Source of the DNA: a virus
Virus record (IMG/VR): IMGVR_UViG_3300047319_000436
Span: 1 to 37,738 of that record
Strand: one strand, 5' to 3'
Length of the DNA stretch: 37,738 nucleotides
Below are positions 36,794 to 37,738 of the stretch, in pieces. The notes beneath the pieces are model-generated. The model did no database searches and was not told the origin of the DNA. It saw only the letters and a program-made list of their open reading frames with translations. The position numbers and the translations under genes were made by a program. Every line of letters begins with the position of its first letter. The stretch's first letter is position 1.

Positions 36794-37081
36794 ATGAACG
36801 AACTAGAAAAAGCGGCTAAAGGATTTTGCGTTAGCTATTTTATGATGCACCGATTTACTGACATGGCGATCACTCATGCAATGATGTCAGACTTCGCTCG
36901 CGAACAGATAGCACCTTACCAGTCTCGTATCGAGAAGCTGGAAAAGGCGCTGGAGCATTATGCCGACGAGTCACAATGGAAAGCACTTCCGCTTTCGGTA
37001 AACGCTCAGTCGTACCGCCCTACCGGACGCAGACCTCACGCACACGGCTACGAAGTCGCACGCGAGGCTCTAAAGGACTAG
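36794..37081 (+). CDS. Small early protein, 95 aa, sharing a C-terminal motif with the gene at 37204
   Basis: AGGAGA precedes the ATG at 36794; a TTG two codons upstream is less likely. The C-terminal part has a coiled coil leading to LEKALEHYADESQWKAL, then a basic loop and HGYEVAREALKD. The same scheme (YEKALKVYSQQANWKHV, then CGYSIAQKALKA) ends the protein at 37204, so the two share a small domain. Function unknown. Confidence 0.55.
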   Translation: MNELEKAAKGFCVSYFMMHRFTDMAITHAMMSDFAREQIAPYQSRIEKLEKALEHYADESQWKALPLSVNAQSYRPTGRRPHAHGYEVAREALKD

Positions 37082-37104
37082 CCGAACGCGAGGGAGATTG
37101 AGTT

Positions 37105-37200
37105 ATGGGCGACGCGCAAATGCATGGGTTTGAGGATGGGGACTATTACGACGACGAATCGAATTGGGCGAAACTCGCGAACCCAAAGGAGGAGAACTAG
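37105..37200 (+). CDS. 31-residue acidic peptide
   Basis: ATG at 37105 follows GAGGGAGATTG and opens 31 codons to TAG: MGDAQMHGFEDGDYYDDESN, then WAKLANPKEEN. The product is acidic and Asp/Tyr-rich, and lies between two genes with the same binding-site style. Very short acidic early phage proteins sometimes act as inhibitors or DNA mimics, but nothing specific can be claimed. Confidence 0.4.
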   Translation: MGDAQMHGFEDGDYYDDESNWAKLANPKEEN

Positions 37201-37203
37201 AGT

Positions 37204-37530
37204 ATGACGACAGGCAAAATTGAATTTCAGCAGAAATGTATGCGATGCGGATTTAGTTACCCAAACACGTTGTCACATGACTGTAAGCCAAAATATCGAG
37301 CCGTTGGTGCGTCCATAGGAACGGAAGTCACAGTTTGCGTGAACTGCGTCCGCCTACAGGCCGAAAACCAAGCTCTGCGATCACAAGTAGAGGCGTATGA
37401 GAAAGCGTTGAAGGTTTATTCACAGCAGGCGAACTGGAAGCACGTCGATGGATGGCCGCAATTATTCCATCGCGAAATTTGCGGATATAGCATCGCTCAG
37501 AAGGCATTAAAGGCGACCGAGGGAGTTTGA
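37204..37530 (+). CDS. Zinc-ribbon early protein with coiled coil
   Basis: The 108-residue product has an N-terminal zinc-ribbon-like motif (Cys12-x-x-Cys15, Cys27, and Cys45-x-x-Cys48), then a coiled coil (RLQAENQALRSQVEAYEKAL) and the C-terminal motif shared with the protein at 36794. The first pair (KCMRCGFSY) and VCVNC pair would form the metal site. Function unknown; nucleic-acid or protein binding is likely. Confidence 0.55.
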   Translation: MTTGKIEFQQKCMRCGFSYPNTLSHDCKPKYRAVGASIGTEVTVCVNCVRLQAENQALRSQVEAYEKALKVYSQQANWKHVDGWPQLFHREICGYSIAQKALKATEGV

Positions 37531-37533
37531 TTT

Positions 37534-37686
37534 ATGCGCCTCTTTACCGTTGCCAGACGGGTTCCAGATGGTACGTCCCTGCCGAATAGATCATCGCTTC
37601 GAACAGAGAATAAGGCAGTACGAGAGGCGCTCCAATTTAGTGTGACGGGAACACCCGTTGAGTGCCGAGCAACGCGCTCGGGTTAA
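37534..37686 (+). CDS. 50-residue basic protein at the right edge
   Basis: ATG at 37534 follows GAGGGAG at a good distance and opens 50 codons to TAA at 37684-37686. The product (MRLFTVARRVPDGTSLPNRS, then REALQFSVTGTPVECRATRS) is basic and without recognised motifs. It continues the rightward early operon. The last 52 bases of the window (37687-37738) carry no gene that I can see. Confidence 0.45.
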   Translation: MRLFTVARRVPDGTSLPNRSSLRTENKAVREALQFSVTGTPVECRATRSG

Positions 37687-37738
37687 GGCGCAGGTTGGGT
37701 CCTTCCTGGTGTTTTGAATTTCGAGGGTATCGCACGAC

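Noticed and set aside
1-37738. Window as a complete circular phage genome
   Set aside because: Joining the end to the start does not give a convincing start for the first gene, no terminal overlap was seen, and helicase and integrase functions are missing.

Overview
The window is almost entirely bacteriophage: a lambda-like, tailed (siphovirus-type) temperate phage or prophage, with no host chromosomal genes that I can recognise. The structural gene order follows lambda closely: Nu1-like small terminase, GpA large terminase, gpW-like connector, lambda-type portal, HK97-type protease fused to capsid, FII-like joining protein, tail terminator, tail tube, frameshifted G/GT chaperone, tape measure, distal tail and hub. 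The host is uncertain. The sequence is moderately GC-rich, carries the 3' part of a tRNA-Phe gene with an encoded CCA, and has a small secreted cargo protein that reminds me of Blastocatellia-type Acidobacteriota proteins. That last point is memory-based and weak. The first gene is cut by the left edge, and no replicative helicase, complete integrase or classical CI repressor is present, so the phage genome probably extends beyond the window.

Layout. 1-249: end of an early gene. 315-4295: a lysis region with a GH24 endolysin carrying a C-terminal membrane anchor and many small membrane or coiled-coil proteins. 4296-14649: packaging, head and neck, ending in a -1 frameshifted tail chaperone and a terminator. 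14696-28153: tail, with a tape measure holding a lysozyme-like domain, a tail-fibre cassette that splits an FN3 domain, a gpL/gpJ-like hub, Ig-like proteins and a 22-unit repeat fibre. 28196-28274: terminator and a tRNA-Phe(GAA) fragment that looks like an attachment site. 28271-29833 (minus strand): integrase stub, excisionase-like gene and lysogeny/cargo genes, divergent from a ribbon-helix-helix repressor at 29930. 30427-37686: early genes, including two G-rich pentanucleotide arrays, a probable single-strand annealing protein, RusA, and a lambda-O-like initiator with the origin inside it.

Most worth attention: (1) two GGYNN pentanucleotide arrays (31371-31440 and 32602-32730) bracketing two uncharacterised phage genes beside a recombinase; (2) a Tat-signal protein whose C-terminus copies the tape-measure C-terminus; (3) GTCAC iterons phased at 11 bp inside the initiator gene; (4) an integrase reduced to its N-terminus against the tRNA-Phe att core, with a second diverged copy of that N-terminus upstream; (5) an FN3 domain split, in the same reading phase, by an Mtd-type fibre gene. 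All family assignments are by eye from the translated sequence; no database search was run.
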